Positions 1 through 32,981 of a stretch of 64,000 bases of DNA are shown piece by piece (position 1 is the stretch's first letter; the number at the start of each line of letters is the position of its first letter). The notes under the pieces are model-generated. The model ran no database searches. It saw only the letters and a list, made by a program, of their open reading frames with translations, and was not told the origin of the DNA. Made by a program: the position numbers and the translations under genes. This DNA is from Ciona savignyi (lineage: Eukaryota > Chordata > Ascidiacea > Phlebobranchia > Cionidae). The DNA lies in contig CH003266.1 of NCBI GenBank assembly GCA_000149265.1, positions 771,300-835,299 of the forward strand, in the 5' to 3' direction.

Positions 1-240
1 GGTGCGAAACTGGTCGCTAGCTAGTTGGTTGTGTCCTTGGGCAAGGAACTTTACGGACATTGCCAGAACCCAGCGGATTAATGGGTTCTACCAAATTGAG
101 GGAACGTTTCTATCATAAACAACACACTGCAACAGCTCGGTAACCCAACGATGGACACGAGGTGATCTGACGATTGCCCGTGTGTTAACCCCCTTGATTT
201 TCTAATTCACATCAATAAACATGAATATTCTATTCTATCT
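1..240 (+). repeat. SINE-A copy, 5' end cut by the window edge
   Basis: This is the commonest repeat in the window. Full copies have a tRNA-like head with an A-box (TAGTCTAGCGGTTAAG-type) and a B-box (GGTTGCAGGTGCGAAACT-type), a body of about 200 bp, and a tail of TATCC units. The head looks most like tRNA-Asp/Glu, a judgement from memory. Here the sequence begins inside the B-box. The tail TATTCTATTCTATC runs straight into the acceptor of the next exon at 247. Confidence 0.85.
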
Positions 241-246
241 TTTCAG

Positions 247-1141
247 ATGTTAATTGAAAAAGGTTTTAATGCAGACAAGATTGAAAGTAGTTTAATCAAT
301 TGTTGCATTAAGGCTATTATTGCGAGTGTGCCTGACTTAATCGTTTGGCAAAATGCAGTGGATGGCAACGATAAAGCAAGGTAACCATTTCATTATATTT
401 GATAAATAGGCATGGTCAGTCCGATTAACCAACCGAATTTTTATATTAAGGCATTTTCAACTTATTGGAGTTGATACATTAATTACGGAAGACGGGAAAG
501 TAAAATTTATCGAAATGAACGATCCCAGAATTCATATGTATTTTGAAGTCGTGGATAACGGAAAAGTTACAAAACTCTGGGCAAATTCATTATCCAAGGT
601 AAATAAACCTTAAATAAGTAAATGTGTTCTTTGACGTTCTTAATTAATTTAACTTCATTATATTAAGATATCGGTCCCGATGTTTCGAGATACTCTTAAA
701 CTTGTGACAAACACCGGCGTCGGCGATGGTAGCTGTCTAAAGAAGGTGTTCCCGCCACAGAAAGAACAAACATATTTCGCCGCAAGGGAATACGCTGATT
801 TATTAGATGATAACATTTTTATTGTCTGTAAAGCTGCAGGATTATTTAACGAATTTAACAAGAAAAAAAGCTTGACTATTGATCTCAGCTCTTTTGAATC
901 AATGATTGGCACATCAAGTTTGATTGACAATGAAACAATTGGTGTGTCTGACATATTTAAAAAGAAACAGAAAATTTGGAAGACTTACACTCACTACACC
1001 ACCCACCTAGCTCGATGCAATTACGATACAGATCTTCCGTTTCAAGGGTTCATGGATGTAATGTTGGAGTTGTGCAAAAAACTGGAAGGAACAATAAGTT
1101 TGTCAACGTTTTGTCGGCTGATTAATTCATTTGCCAAATGA
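247..1141 (+). CDS. Tubulin-tyrosine-ligase-like protein, 3' part (three exons)
   Basis: Exons are 247-380, 451-598 and 668-1141 (TGA stop at 1139-1141). Junctions are GT-AG and the reading frame is kept across both introns. The joined product has about 251 residues. Its N-terminal part fits the ATP-grasp end of a TTL domain: a helix with two cysteines, then GVDTLITEDGKVKFIEMND, which resembles the F-E-L-x-G-x-D-x-x-x-(D/E) ... (L/I)-E-x-N signature. No domain is recognised after that. The exon at 247 opens with ATG but directly follows a splice acceptor, so the gene probably starts upstream of the window. A polyadenylation signal lies at 1312. The family call rests on one motif and is moderate; another ATP-grasp enzyme is possible. 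Confidence 0.5.
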
Positions 1142-2849
1142 AAATCATTGTAATACTTGTAACATGTTAAACTGTAATTTTGAACCAAATAACGATAAAT
1201 TTATACTAAGGTAATATTTAATTTTAATATTATATAGTAGCCTATAACTTATCGGTAATTTCACGCAAACCGGAATGGCTATCTTTCCCACCAATTGGAT
1301 ATATAGATTTCAATAAAAAGTTAATACTCCAAATGAATATTTATTTTTATATACTTTTATTTTTAATACATTTATATTTGTACCGAACTTGTTGTTTAGG
1401 TGATTTTTGTTATTTTCTGTATATATTCTGTAACAGCATTGAATGACTACTACACCAATATACGACCAATCTTCTTATTAAACACCTCCTGTCCTATGCC
1501 TCAACATTAATTCGCTCCCATCTGCGCCCTAGATGGATTCACACAACCTCCTAATTTAATCATCAATTGCATTATTTTGTTATTGGGACGAATATAAGCA
1601 GATTTAATCATTGTTACATTTTATTACTTCTAACCCAGCTTTTAGGTATTAATAGGAAGTTTCTGAAATTATGACTAAATGTAAAGCAACCAAAGAAATG
1701 TCTTTGACACAATGCTACTACGCACATCCGCGGCGCATTTGATAGGAACTCCGACATGATGCGCTAAGACGTAATCCTTTGATCTGCGCTCGGACTTGCC
1801 CGGCCGGCGAACCGCACGCGCTCGGGGAGATTACAATGAAATTTAATTAAGTTGTCATCTCTTTAGCAGTGGTGAAGAGTAACTTCAAATGTTAAACAAG
1901 CCTATAAAATGTAGAGTGCGTAGGTTCGACATGTCTGTTTTTCTCCCTAACACCGCAATGCTTTTGAAGTTGTATCTAACACTGCCATGTACTTCATGTG
2001 AAGCCGAACGTTCGTCAGTACATTGCATCGAGTAAAGACGTATCTTCGTACCACAATTACACAAAAACGACTTAACCACGCTTGCATTGTTTGTACGCAT
2101 AAAGAATTAGTGGGCAAACTAAACACATTTGTGTCTGCCAACGCGATACGAAAAAATACCTTTGCCTAAGGATTGTGTTTATTGTGTAGTTGGTCTTTCG
2201 ATGTTTTCGTTCTTTTTTAATAAATTGAGTAGCTCGTTTGCTGTGTCAGTGAACGTGTGCAACACAGGTTCAAAAGAATTGCGTCAGTTAGTTTTATGAC
2301 GTCACACCCAGTGGCGTACCTAGTCGGGGACAACGTAGACACTGTCTACCCAAGATTCTGAGACAATAAAAAAAGAAAAATAAAAGATTATGCGGCGATA
2401 TTAGATTTCTCCGTAATTCTAATTACGCGAGTCATCTTCAAAATATTCAGTGGTTTTAACAAAACGATCTTTTGTCGTTCTCTTCGATTACAGCGTGAAT
2501 CGCATTTTATTCCAAATATAAAAATATTGCTATAAATGACACGTTTGACACGTCCTATTTACGGGGGAAAACAAGAATATCCTAAATGAGTGTTTTACGA
2601 AATAACAACGGTGGTGATTCCCCAACTTTTGACATGGTTGAAAGCAGCATGTGCTCGGTTTCCCGGCAATGTTTGTTTATATGTGTTTTGTAAAAGCTAA
2701 GCAGAGCTGTGTGAAACAAATGCGTTGATCGTGCATGTCCTACCTGTTTGGTTAAAACAAAGTTGTAAGAAGGGGTACTAGCTTTTAAAGGGATTCGAAA
2801 TTAGATTGAAGAATCCAGCTTTAAATTTCAATAGGGCGAAAACTAAATA

Positions 2850-3055
2850 AAATATAGAGGGAAAGCGGAAAGGAGGAAAACTGCACACTAAAATAAAGAT
2901 TAGGATATTGGAGTTAGTTTTAAACATGTTATTGGAGTTAAGGTTAGTTTTGGGGTAGAGATTAGTGTTTGGGGCCTTGGGGGTAGAGTAAGAATTAGTT
3001 TTTATAGTTTTAGTAAGACATTTTCCTGCTTTCCTTCTTTTTAGTGTTGCCCTCA
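2850..3055 (+). repeat. MITE-like element, family M1
   Basis: A roughly 200-bp element with short imperfect inverted ends (GGAAAACT..., ...CTTTTTAGTGTTGCCC) and a core rich in GGTTAGTTTTGGGG and GAGATTAGTGTTTGGG. Related copies lie at about 3130-3232, 5172-5378, 5480-5620, 12137-12330 and 27670-27890. The inverted ends and lack of coding capacity support a non-autonomous DNA element. The superfamily is not clear. Confidence 0.6.
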
Positions 3056-3129
3056 CATAAAGCATCAAATAATATAAAAATAAATCTTCTGAGTCCGATT
3101 TATAAAGGATTGTAATAACATATCTTTCT

Positions 3130-3233
3130 TTATGGGTAACGCTAAAGGGAGGGAAAGTGGGAAGGAGGGAACCTATGCCTTAATATTCATTTTAGTGTGC
3201 AGTTTTCCTCTTAGTTTTCCCCACCCTTTATAA
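3130..3233 (-). repeat. MITE family M1, partial copy
   Basis: It carries the ends only: AAGGGAGGGAAAGTGGGAAGGAGGG on the left, and TTAGTGTGCAGTTTTCC with TTAGTTTTCCCCACCC on the right. The GGTTAG core is lost. It lies about 120 bp upstream of the UCP4 start codon. Confidence 0.5.
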
Positions 3234-3351
3234 TCACACGTGGTATTGGGTACAATCAATAAAACTTTTAAACTTCCTAGATGACTGTATAGTTTGACAA
3301 AAGGTTTGAAGCTTAAAAGAATGTGGTAAGATTGTTTTAACTACCCTTGCC

Positions 3352-4290
3352 ATGGTGACGGACCAAACATTTCGAGCATGGGTTGAGAAATTTGCTTTGT
3401 CAGCTAGTTCTGGTGGAATTGCTGAAAGTGTCACTTTTCCTTTTGATCTCACCAAAACACGACTTCAAATACAAGGGGAAGTTGCTTCAAACTGCAGCAA
3501 TGGATCTGTGTTGGTTAAACGCAGAATGTTTCGAACAGCTTACCACATAGCAATTGACGAAGGGTTTACCAAGCTATGGAGCGGTTTAACTCCAGCTCTT
3601 TATCGTCAATTTATTTATACTGGTTGCAAAACAGAAATTTACGAGTTCCTACGTGAGCATGTGCTAGGTAAAAACCAAGACGGAGAGTTTTCCGTTCTAA
3701 AGTCGGTGATTGCAGGTGCAATGGCTGGAGCATCTGGCCAGTTTATTGCATGTCCACTGGATTTGGTAAAAGTTAAAATGCAGATGATAAACCAAAAACG
3801 TCATTTGCCTTACAACCACGTCAAGTTTCTGTCAGTGTCCCACGCCTTGAAATGTATGTACGAGTCTGGTGGTGTTAAACGACTGTGGGCTGGGTGGGTT
3901 CCGAGTGTCACCCGTGCTGCTTTGGTAAACATGGCCCACTTTGCAACGTATGAAAAGGTGAAACACGACATTTTAAAGCGAAGTTCCCTCAAAGATGGTA
4001 TAGTATGTTGGTCGTTAGCAAGTTTATGTTCAGGAATAGCAATAGCTACCATTAGCACTCCAGCTGATGTTGTTAAAACACGGATAATGAACCAAAACAC
4101 AGATTCAAAAGGCAAATTCCTATTTTATAAATCTTCATTTGATTGTTTCATTAAAACGGCCAAACATGAAGGCTTCCTTAGCCTATATAAAGGCTTCTTC
4201 CCAATAAGTCTGCGTGTTGTACCCTGGAACATAATATTTTGGAATTCATATGAATTATTTCGTAATTGGATTGGCGTGTCAACATTTTAA
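3352..4290 (+). CDS. slc25a27: Mitochondrial carrier, uncoupling protein 4 type (SLC25A27)
   Basis: A 312-residue protein of the mitochondrial solute carrier family, expected in the inner membrane. The three carrier signatures P-x-(D/E)-x-x-(K/R) are at residues 30-35 (PFDLTK), 135-140 (PLDLVK) and 237-242 (PADVVK), one per repeat as in this family. UCP4-specific text includes FPFDLTKTRLQIQGE, RLWAGWVP, ALVNMAHFATYEKVKH, TPADVVKTRIMNQ and a C-terminus ending GVSTF. Human UCP4 has about 323 residues, so this looks full length. The start ATG at 3352 sits in GCCATGG, a good initiation context. The reading frame has no intron, unlike every other gene in this window. AATAAA at 4861 is a candidate poly(A) signal. 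UCP4 rather than UCP1-3 is called on overall similarity. Confidence 0.94.
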   Translation: MVTDQTFRAWVEKFALSASSGGIAESVTFPFDLTKTRLQIQGEVASNCSNGSVLVKRRMFRTAYHIAIDEGFTKLWSGLTPALYRQFIYTGCKTEIYEFLREHVLGKNQDGEFSVLKSVIAGAMAGASGQFIACPLDLVKVKMQMINQKRHLPYNHVKFLSVSHALKCMYESGGVKRLWAGWVPSVTRAALVNMAHFATYEKVKHDILKRSSLKDGIVCWSLASLCSGIAIATISTPADVVKTRIMNQNTDSKGKFLFYKSSFDCFIKTAKHEGFLSLYKGFFPISLRVVPWNIIFWNSYELFRNWIGVSTF

Positions 4291-4860
4291 GTTGCTTACA
4301 TAATACATGCTGTGCTTATTGTTTAGAAATTAGTTTGCAGTAAGTAAAATGCTGTTAAGGCAATCATACATGTTCAAGTGCTCTTAAGCAATCATACATG
4401 TTAAGAGTATTTGTGTTATTGTAGGATTGTAATAGGAAAATGCTTTAACTTTTATACATGCTATAAAACACATAATTTATAGTTCACACAAATATTTTAA
4501 CTGTAATTTAATAACTCCAATGATTTTTACCCTGATTGCATTAGCAGTTGAAAGGTGTGTAAATTTTGCAATTTATTGCATGTATTAGGGTTAAGGGCCT
4601 AAAGCCCTATGGCTGTATTTTATTTTATTAGAATTTTAAATCTTTACAGGTTTAGTTTTCCAAAGTGATTATTTTACTGTGTTTTTTATTAATTTATTAA
4701 GATAGCATATTCTGTACCACTGCAAAATTAAGAATGTTTTCATTTCATTAAAACTGTGGAATACCAGCATAAATTTTTACGTTCCTTTTTTAACTTAGCC
4801 ATTCAAGTGTTTTTTGTTAACAAAATTGTAAGCATAACCATATTTACATATGTTTGACGC

Positions 4861-4866
4861 AATAAA
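4861..4866 (+). promoter_or_regulatory. Candidate poly(A) signal of the UCP4 gene
   Basis: AATAAA lies 570 bp after the stop codon in an AT-rich 3' flank. Confidence 0.4.
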
Positions 4867-5171
4867 ATGATTGTTAAGTTTAAGTTGGTATCAATTATCA
4901 ATTCATGGACAGCTTTGTAATATAACCAATTGGTGAGAAAATTTCATTTTTTCCTACTTAGTTTTACAAACACTAAAATGCCCTTGGATGACTGAACTTG
5001 AATGTATCCTAGTTAGTTCCTGCAAATTTTCTGGGCAAGAATAGATAGAGCATGTAGTGTGAATTTGCTGGTGTAGAATTCTTCTGTCAGAACCATTATT
5101 AACAAGCCTGCTCGTTAAACCACAATTTTCTCCATTACAACCAACGAATCACTATGCCATGGCCGCCTACA

Positions 5172-5378
5172 AGTAAGCAAGAGGGGGAAAACTAAAAAAA
5201 GTGAAGGAGGGAAACTGCACACTAAAATAAATATTAGGGCATTATAAATATTTTTAAACATGGGTTAAGAGTTAGGGTTAGTTTTGGGGTTGAGATTAGT
5301 GTTTAGGACAGGGTTAAAATTATTTTCAAAAGTTTTATTAAACAGTTTCCCTCCCTTAAGAACAGTTTCCCTCCCTTA
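5172..5378 (+). repeat. MITE family M1
   Basis: Begins GGGGGAAAACTAAAAAAAG and ends with TCCCTCCCTTACC. The core carries GGGTTAGTTTTGGGG and GAGATTAGTGTTTAGG, as at 2850. Confidence 0.6.
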
Positions 5379-5479
5379 CCTTAATCAAGCAAGAGCACAA
5401 TCCTCTAGTAACTGATAGGAATGGTACTTGATTTTTGAAAAACCCGTTTATGAGGTTGTAGCAAAATCCCTGAGGTTAC

Positions 5480-5620
5480 TTGGGCAACACCAAAAGCAGG
5501 AATAGAGGGAAACTACACCCTAAAATAAAGATTGTGCTATGGCTTGGGTTAAGATTAGTGTTTGGGGCAGGGTTCAAATTGGTTTCCATAGTTTAAGTGA
5601 GCAGTTTTCCTCTGTTATTT
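5480..5620 (+). repeat. MITE family M1, internally deleted copy
   Basis: Has AGAGGGAAACTACACCCTAAAATAAAG, AGATTAGTGTTTGGGGCAGGG and AGTGAGCAGTTTTCCTCTG in the family order, with the first half of the core missing. Confidence 0.5.
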
Positions 5621-5756
5621 AAGCGCTGTCTGGCTACTTACAACAAATTTCCTTAAGATTACAAACTTTAGTGCCTTTCCAACTGGTCATCAAATTACCA
5701 CATGCTCCTGTTGTTATAAAACTTATTAACTCATGACCCCAATGTTATGATGGTCC

Positions 5757-6045
5757 GACCGGTTAGTCTGGTGGTTAAGTACGTTGCATTTTAATCAAAT
5801 GGTTGCAGGTGCGAAACTGGTCAATAGCTAGTCGGTTGTGTCCTTGGGCAAGGCACTTTACGGACATTGCCTGTACACAGCGGAAAAATGGGTTCTACCA
5901 AATTAAAGGAACGTGTCTATCATATACAACACACTGCAATAGCTCCGGTAACCCGACGGTGGGCGCGAGGTGATCTGACGATTGCCCGTGTGTTAGCACC
6001 CTTGGTTTTCCCATTCACTGAGATAAAAATGAATATCCTATTCTA
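5757..6045 (+). repeat. SINE-A, near full length
   Basis: Head CCGACCGGTTAGTCTGGTGG, B-box at about 5808, short tail AATATCCTATTCT. Confidence 0.85.
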
Positions 6046-6121
6046 TAAAGACATTGTCCTTACCTATAAGATCTGTTTAATATTCAGGTCAATACTGCTG
6101 TATTAAACATTTGTCTGTAAC

Positions 6122-6127
6122 TTTATT
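6122..6127 (-). promoter_or_regulatory. Candidate poly(A) signal of LIG1
   Basis: TTTATT on the given strand is AATAAA on the minus strand, about 66 bases after the LIG1 stop codon. Confidence 0.5.
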
Positions 6128-6192
6128 TACAAACAGTAAACTTCATATAAAAAGTATCATATGAAAACATTATTGAGTGGTTTGAAAAAGTT

Positions 6193-27929
<21,737 letters not shown>

Positions 27930-28166
27930 GCTTAAACTTGGTGCTGTGAGTTTTCTCTTGTAAATTTGACGGATGATGGTATTTTGTAAACGTGGAGCTT
28001 GACAGTTCCACAAATTTTGAGACAATGTCAGCGGAGCAAAAAAATTATAATTCTTTGTAGAGTAAAGTAGCAAATTTGTACAACTTCTTATTAACATGTA
28101 ACGTTTAAAGCTAGGCCCACAGCCAGCAGATGTCTGAAAATTTTTATATAAATGTCTTGAAATCAT
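27930..28166 (-). CDS. Possible in-frame N-terminal extension of LIG1 (putative mitochondrial leader)
   Basis: Reading upstream from the LIG1 ATG at 27929 in the same frame there is no stop codon before an ATG at 28166. Starting there would add 79 residues, from MISRHLYKNF to LTAPSLS. The stretch has no Asp or Glu and 11 Lys/Arg, with many Ser/Thr, as in a mitochondrial presequence. Yeast CDC9 and plant LIG1 make a mitochondrial form from an upstream in-frame start; use here is inference. The alternative is 5' UTR or promoter DNA that is open by chance. Confidence 0.4.
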
Positions 28167-28178
28167 GGTAAGTGGTGG

Positions 28179-28383
28179 GGTGCCTCTAAATACTAGAGGA
28201 CCGCTTGGAGCACTTGGATCACTTAGAGTGCTATGAAAAGTAATTCTAACCCTGTCCCAAACACTAATCTCAACCCCAGAACTAACTTTAACCTCAACCC
28301 TAACATTAATATCATGGCTTTTGTAATTACGAAGTATAGTAAGCGATCCAAGCGGAAAGCGGTCCTGTAGTATTTAGAGGTAC
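28179..28383. mobile_element. MITE family M2 (about 205 bp)
   Basis: Inverted ends TGCCTCTAAATACTA and TAGTATTTAGAGGTAC, then AGGACCGCTTGGA and its complement. A second copy lies at 47329-47533. The cores are near identical (AACCCTGTCCCAAACACTAA). Confidence 0.8.
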
Positions 28384-29130
28384 CGAAAGTGGTGGACCCC
28401 AAGATTTTAAAACTATTATAAATACACCCGAAAATAATAGTGTACTCAATTCAGTGGTGAATAGCTAAGACCTGTCAAATGCAAATCAAATCAAACATAT
28501 TTTATTTGTTAAACGCACAAAAACAAAATAATAACAATACAAAAATAAATTAAAATGAAGTTTAACAAGGAGACACCGAGAAACCATGCGGTTATTAAAG
28601 CAGGTGCCACCTTATAATAAATGTAAATTAAAATATAAAGATAAATAAATAAGAGATAAACAGAATAGCAGTGTGAAAAGTTTATGCAAAAACGTTACAA
28701 TGACAAAAAACTTTAACAAAACCCTCAAAAAAAGAAAACAAACAAAATGCATAATGAATATATAACAGTGATTTACAAAGTGTTAAAGAGATAGAAGTAT
28801 GGAAAACCTGTGTAAATATTTAAGAATAAAAAGATTTCTACATCAAAATTCTGCAACATACACTTCAGTTTCCACCATTGGTAGTTCTCTGTATTTCCCG
28901 CGAAATGTTGTATTCATAGAAATCTAAAAGTTGTTTATTAAAAAAATATCACACCCCACACCACAGTAAATACAAAAGTATCCAAATTGTACTTGTTTTT
29001 AAAACCAATGTCTAAGGTTACTATTTAAGGTCGTTTAAACTTTGTACTAGGGTATACTTTATAATTAAGAATTTCAGTATGTGAACATTTTTGTGTCGCG
29101 TTGTATAATCAATGCCATATATTACGTATG

Positions 29131-29350
29131 ACAGTCCGACAGATTAGTCTGGTGGGTTAGTGCAGCACCTATCAGCCAAAGGGTTTTAGATTCAAAAGTG
29201 GTCTCTAGCTAGTCGAAGAAACGTGCGAATCTTGCACAGCACACTGCAATAACTCCGGTAGACCGACGGTAGGCGCATTATGATTTGGCGAATGCCTTGT
29301 GATAAACCCCCTTGGTTTTCACATTCACGGTAATAAACATCAATAACCTA
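29131..29350 (+). repeat. SINE-A, strongly diverged
   Basis: GTCCGACAGATTAGTCTGGTGG head, with the central CTTGGGCAAGG segment deleted after TAGCTAGTCG. Confidence 0.65.
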
Positions 29351-30054
29351 TCCCAACATAGTTTAGGTAGGGTAAAATATTCATTTTTTGTCCCCGTGAA
29401 CAGAAAAATGCTGGAAAATTACCATACGAGCAGTCCTTGAATCCCCACGCGGGCATAAAAGGGCCTTTTCACATAATTAAAGGGTTATTTTAATTCAAGT
29501 AGAACGGCTGGTTTATTTACTTGACTTATTTGGGCGTCTGCAGACCGACCAATTAAGCTAAGCAGCCGGGCTTGTAACAATATCGGTACAAACGGAGGCT
29601 TTCTTAAATTGGATCATATACCCTAATCATGATATAACAGTACAATGTGGTCAACATAGTGACGAGATAAAATAAAAACAATGTGACACATCACCAGTAC
29701 ACCTATTATGATGGGGATTTCGCCAAGACAAAACAGGTAAAAATCACCGTTAGCGAAGGGGCTGTGGGTAAAAACTAGAATATGGATGTTTGGTTGTGTT
29801 TTTTTGTTGGGCACTGGACGTATGCTGCTTAATTGAATTGTAAATTAATGGGTTAAACAAACACTATAACAATGTCTCCATACCACACACTGCAGTAGAT
29901 TCGGTTACCTGGCTGCGGATACGAGGTGAACTGACGATTAACTGCATTATAAAGCCATTCGTTGCCCCGTTCTCGGGAATAAACACAAGTGCTGTTGTGA
30001 TGTTCGGTCAATGTATGTTTATCGTTTACTGGGCATAAAAAAAGCATTTATTTC

Positions 30055-30345
30055 GACCGGTTAGTTTAGTGGTTTAGTGCGGCGCCTTTCACCCGAAAAG
30101 TTGCAGGTGCAAAACTGGTCGCTAGCTAGTCGGTTGTGTCATTGGGCAAGGCACTTTACGGACATTGCCTAAACCCAGTGGATTAATGGCTTCTACCAAA
30201 TTAAAGAAACGAATGTATCATATACAACACACTGCAATAGCTTCGGTAACCCGACGGTGGGCGCGAGGTGATCTGACGATTGCCCGTGTGATAACCCCCT
30301 TGGTTTTCCCATTCATGGGGATAAACATGAATATCCTATCCTCTC
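30055..30345 (+). repeat. SINE-A, full length
   Basis: Head CCGGTTAGTTTAGTGG, tail ATATCCTATCCTCTCC. Confidence 0.85.
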
Positions 30346-30589
30346 CTATATCCTATATCCATTTCTAACTGTGCCAACATATTTGGGTGCTACGGAACCA
30401 CTGGTTTGCCTTTTAAAAATGATTAAGAGTCTTGTAGGGAGGGCTGTTGTGTGTTGTTAATAAGAAAATGTTGTTTGGTATCCTGGAAAACCAGTAGAAA
30501 CATGTAAGTCATATATTTAATTGAAAGTAGATATTTAATGTAAATATGCCCCGATAAGTGTGCTTGAAACTAAAAGTGTCATCTGACAT

Positions 30590-30695
30590 TAGTGGAATTT
30601 CATTTTAGATTTTTTTCTTTTTCCACTCTTGTCCACGCTTTCGGCCACACCTTCTCCTAAAGCCGGCTCCCCCTCAGTATTGGTCGTGTCTAAGT
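30590..30695 (+). repeat. Repeat C, 5' part only
   Basis: Begins AGTGGAATTTCATTTTAG and stops at AGTATTGGTCGTGTC. Its left edge matches the far end of the 8757 copy (ATTCCACTAATGTCAGATGAC), so it helps define the 5' limit of the family. Confidence 0.65.
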
Positions 30696-31557
30696 ATGTA
30701 ATTGCATTGTTAAAGTATTCGGGATAAATAACATAAAAAACACGCATTCTTAGTGTTCTTGATAATGTATGAATGTATAACGATCATGGTCGTATAACAG
30801 CACTGATTTATTGGTTGGTGTTTATCGTGAGTGTTCGTTTAGTCGAGTCCTAGGTAAAATTTTTCACAATATTATTTTGTTATATATTATTATTATTACT
30901 ATTGCTGTTAATTTCCTGTTCAAATAGAATACAAAGTTTACATATTTAGTGATACGAGATTAAATGAAAATACAATGCATCATAATTATCTGATATCAAC
31001 TAACACAGTCGCTACTCATTTACGGGGCGTCGAAGCAGTGGCCGAATGTTGGAATGAGTAATGACGGCTTAAAAGGCAGGAAGTAATTCAACTTTTGTGC
31101 GAACAACTGTGGCCTGAAATAGCGCCAACAATAATCCATAATAATGCGAGATATCATTTTCAGCGAATTTTAAATTATTTTAAATTACTGTGTAGCGATG
31201 ATTTTCCTCGAAATTTGTTTATATTTGTTCGTATCCATTCGCCTTTGAACTAACTGTAGGATTTACTCAACACGGCATAAAAGTTAATCTAGAAATATTA
31301 ATATGAGGTAACCTGGAACCAGGCCAAGAGCTGATTATGTTTTAATTAATTATGCTGCTAAGAATAGCGTAAAAATCGGGCATGTCGATACGATAATCAT
31401 ATTATATTTCACATAAATAGGAAACTGATGAAACATCTTTTCCTGGGTTATTAATAAAAAAAGGTAGTAGTGAAAACAAATTAACAGGTTTTGTATAAAA
31501 ATGTAACAACCAACTCCGTTTTTTTCCTTATGTGTTAGCTTTCACTCAATTTTATTT

Positions 31558-31672
31558 TATTTATTTTTTTACCGATACAAGTTTATATTAGGCTTGTCAC
31601 AGGGACCATTTTTATGTATAAAACTCGATATATGTATCGGTTGCGTAACCATTCGGTCACAGTACCGTAGCT
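31558..31672 (-). repeat. SINE-B, degraded
   Basis: Read on the minus strand: GACCGAATGGTTACGCAACC, then ATACATATATCGAG. The B-box is decayed. Confidence 0.5.
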
Positions 31673-32981
31673 TTTACTAAAATCATTGTTTCGATGCCCT
31701 GCCTATTCGACACAACACGTTTTGACATGGCGATATCATTATATAGAGAAAGCGTTAATTGGACCAAATTTCTACTCGAATGTACGCTTGGGATCCAAAT
31801 AAGTCTTTTTAATATTGAATTAGGAACTTAGATTAAATACATTTCAATAGCTTTAACAGCCCTGACTGACGCTTAGCCGTGTTATTACGTCTGTCACTGT
31901 ACCGACCCTTGGGATTTAACGTTCGCATTCTATCCTTAATCCATTTTGATGAGTAATTTCTTCCAAATGTCTTTTTAAGACATTTCCATTTTAATGTAAA
32001 AGATGGCAGTGGTTACTGAAAGTGGCTAGGCATCACCTAATATCCAAGACCACACTCGCTTTTTAAATGAAGCAAGTTTCACCTAAGTCCCGAGGGAGCG
32101 CATACAGACTCACTTTTAATGAATAAAGAGCTTACGTGTATTGATCGCTGAAGGCGATTTAACTAAGTCGCTGTTATTGCTCCAAGCCGAGCGGAGAAAG
32201 TGCTTTTACATTTAAGTAAAGCCCGACCTTCGCTTTATCTCCAACAACTGCGGCGCGAGGTCTTAAAAGTTCTTTTGTTCTCGGACTGGTGGCGGTAACT
32301 AAAAAAATTCAAGTTTATCGACCAGGACGATCATTAGCTGGCCAATTTTATTGGAAAAGGAACGGTGGTAAAATAATCACACAAGAGAAGTCCAGAAAGC
32401 TACAATAAACAGCATTTCAATGAGATACAAAACAACAATAAACGAAAGAATAAACTGAAAGCAGCATATACGGCAGCTTCGATCATGAATAAAATCGCTT
32501 AAATGGTGGGGTGGTAATGATTTCTTGGTTTTTAGGAATTTTGCACATACTGCAAACTTATAACTGTTGGAATGTGGACTCATTTTTAACGAAACTCAAA
32601 AGCGACACATTTTGCAGTAAATAAAAGCACGAGAGATCATCCGATCTAAAGGAGAGAATGACGTAACCGAGACACAGTGAGTTTTCAGTATACGACGGTC
32701 ACACAGAGTTCTATTGATCAATTCAAAGTAACGATCGCCGTTGAACAATGCCTGCAAATACGTAGAATCCGCAATCCGCTTCTGTTACTTTTGAAATAGC
32801 ACCAATAATCCATGCGCATGGACCATATTTCCAGGTTTTTAAAGGTCCGTGTTTTCTCTTCGAAATAGAGTTAATGTATTTGCTTGACAAAAACGGAAAA
32901 TCTCTAGAGCAGAGAAATGCATCTTTCGCAACTTTAGCCACAAAATAATGTGAAAAGTTGAAATACACACGACAGTTACAG

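Larger units (their letters stand above)
1142..3351. other. Intergenic stretch between the TTL-like gene and UCP4
   Basis: No convincing exon is seen. AATAAA at 1312-1317 is a plausible poly(A) site for the upstream gene. Around 1730-1830 there is a short GC-rich patch with no open frame. At 2311 the text CCAGTGGCGTACCTAG resembles a transposon end, but no partner end is found. Two MITE-like copies (2850-3055 and 3130-3232) fill the right side. Confidence 0.5.
4291..6121. other. Convergent intergenic stretch, UCP4 to LIG1
   Basis: AT-rich 3' flank of UCP4, then two M1 MITE copies (5172-5378 and 5480-5620) and a SINE-A copy (5757-6045). No exon is recognised. Confidence 0.5.
28167..32981. other. 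Intergenic stretch between LIG1 and UBE2QL1
   Basis: Holds a MITE (28179-28383), a diverged SINE-A (29131-29350), a good SINE-A (30055-30345), a repeat C fragment (30590-30695) and a SINE-B (31558-31672). The rest (28390-29130, 30700-31550, 31680-32980) is AT-rich with no exon I can defend. The last part is probably the UBE2QL1 3' UTR. Confidence 0.5.

Noticed and set aside
5867-6106. A recurring peptide (LKERVYHTQHTAIAPVTRRW type) found in many places
   Set aside because: Each instance lies on a SINE-A copy and frames break at different points. It is one strand of a non-coding repeat.
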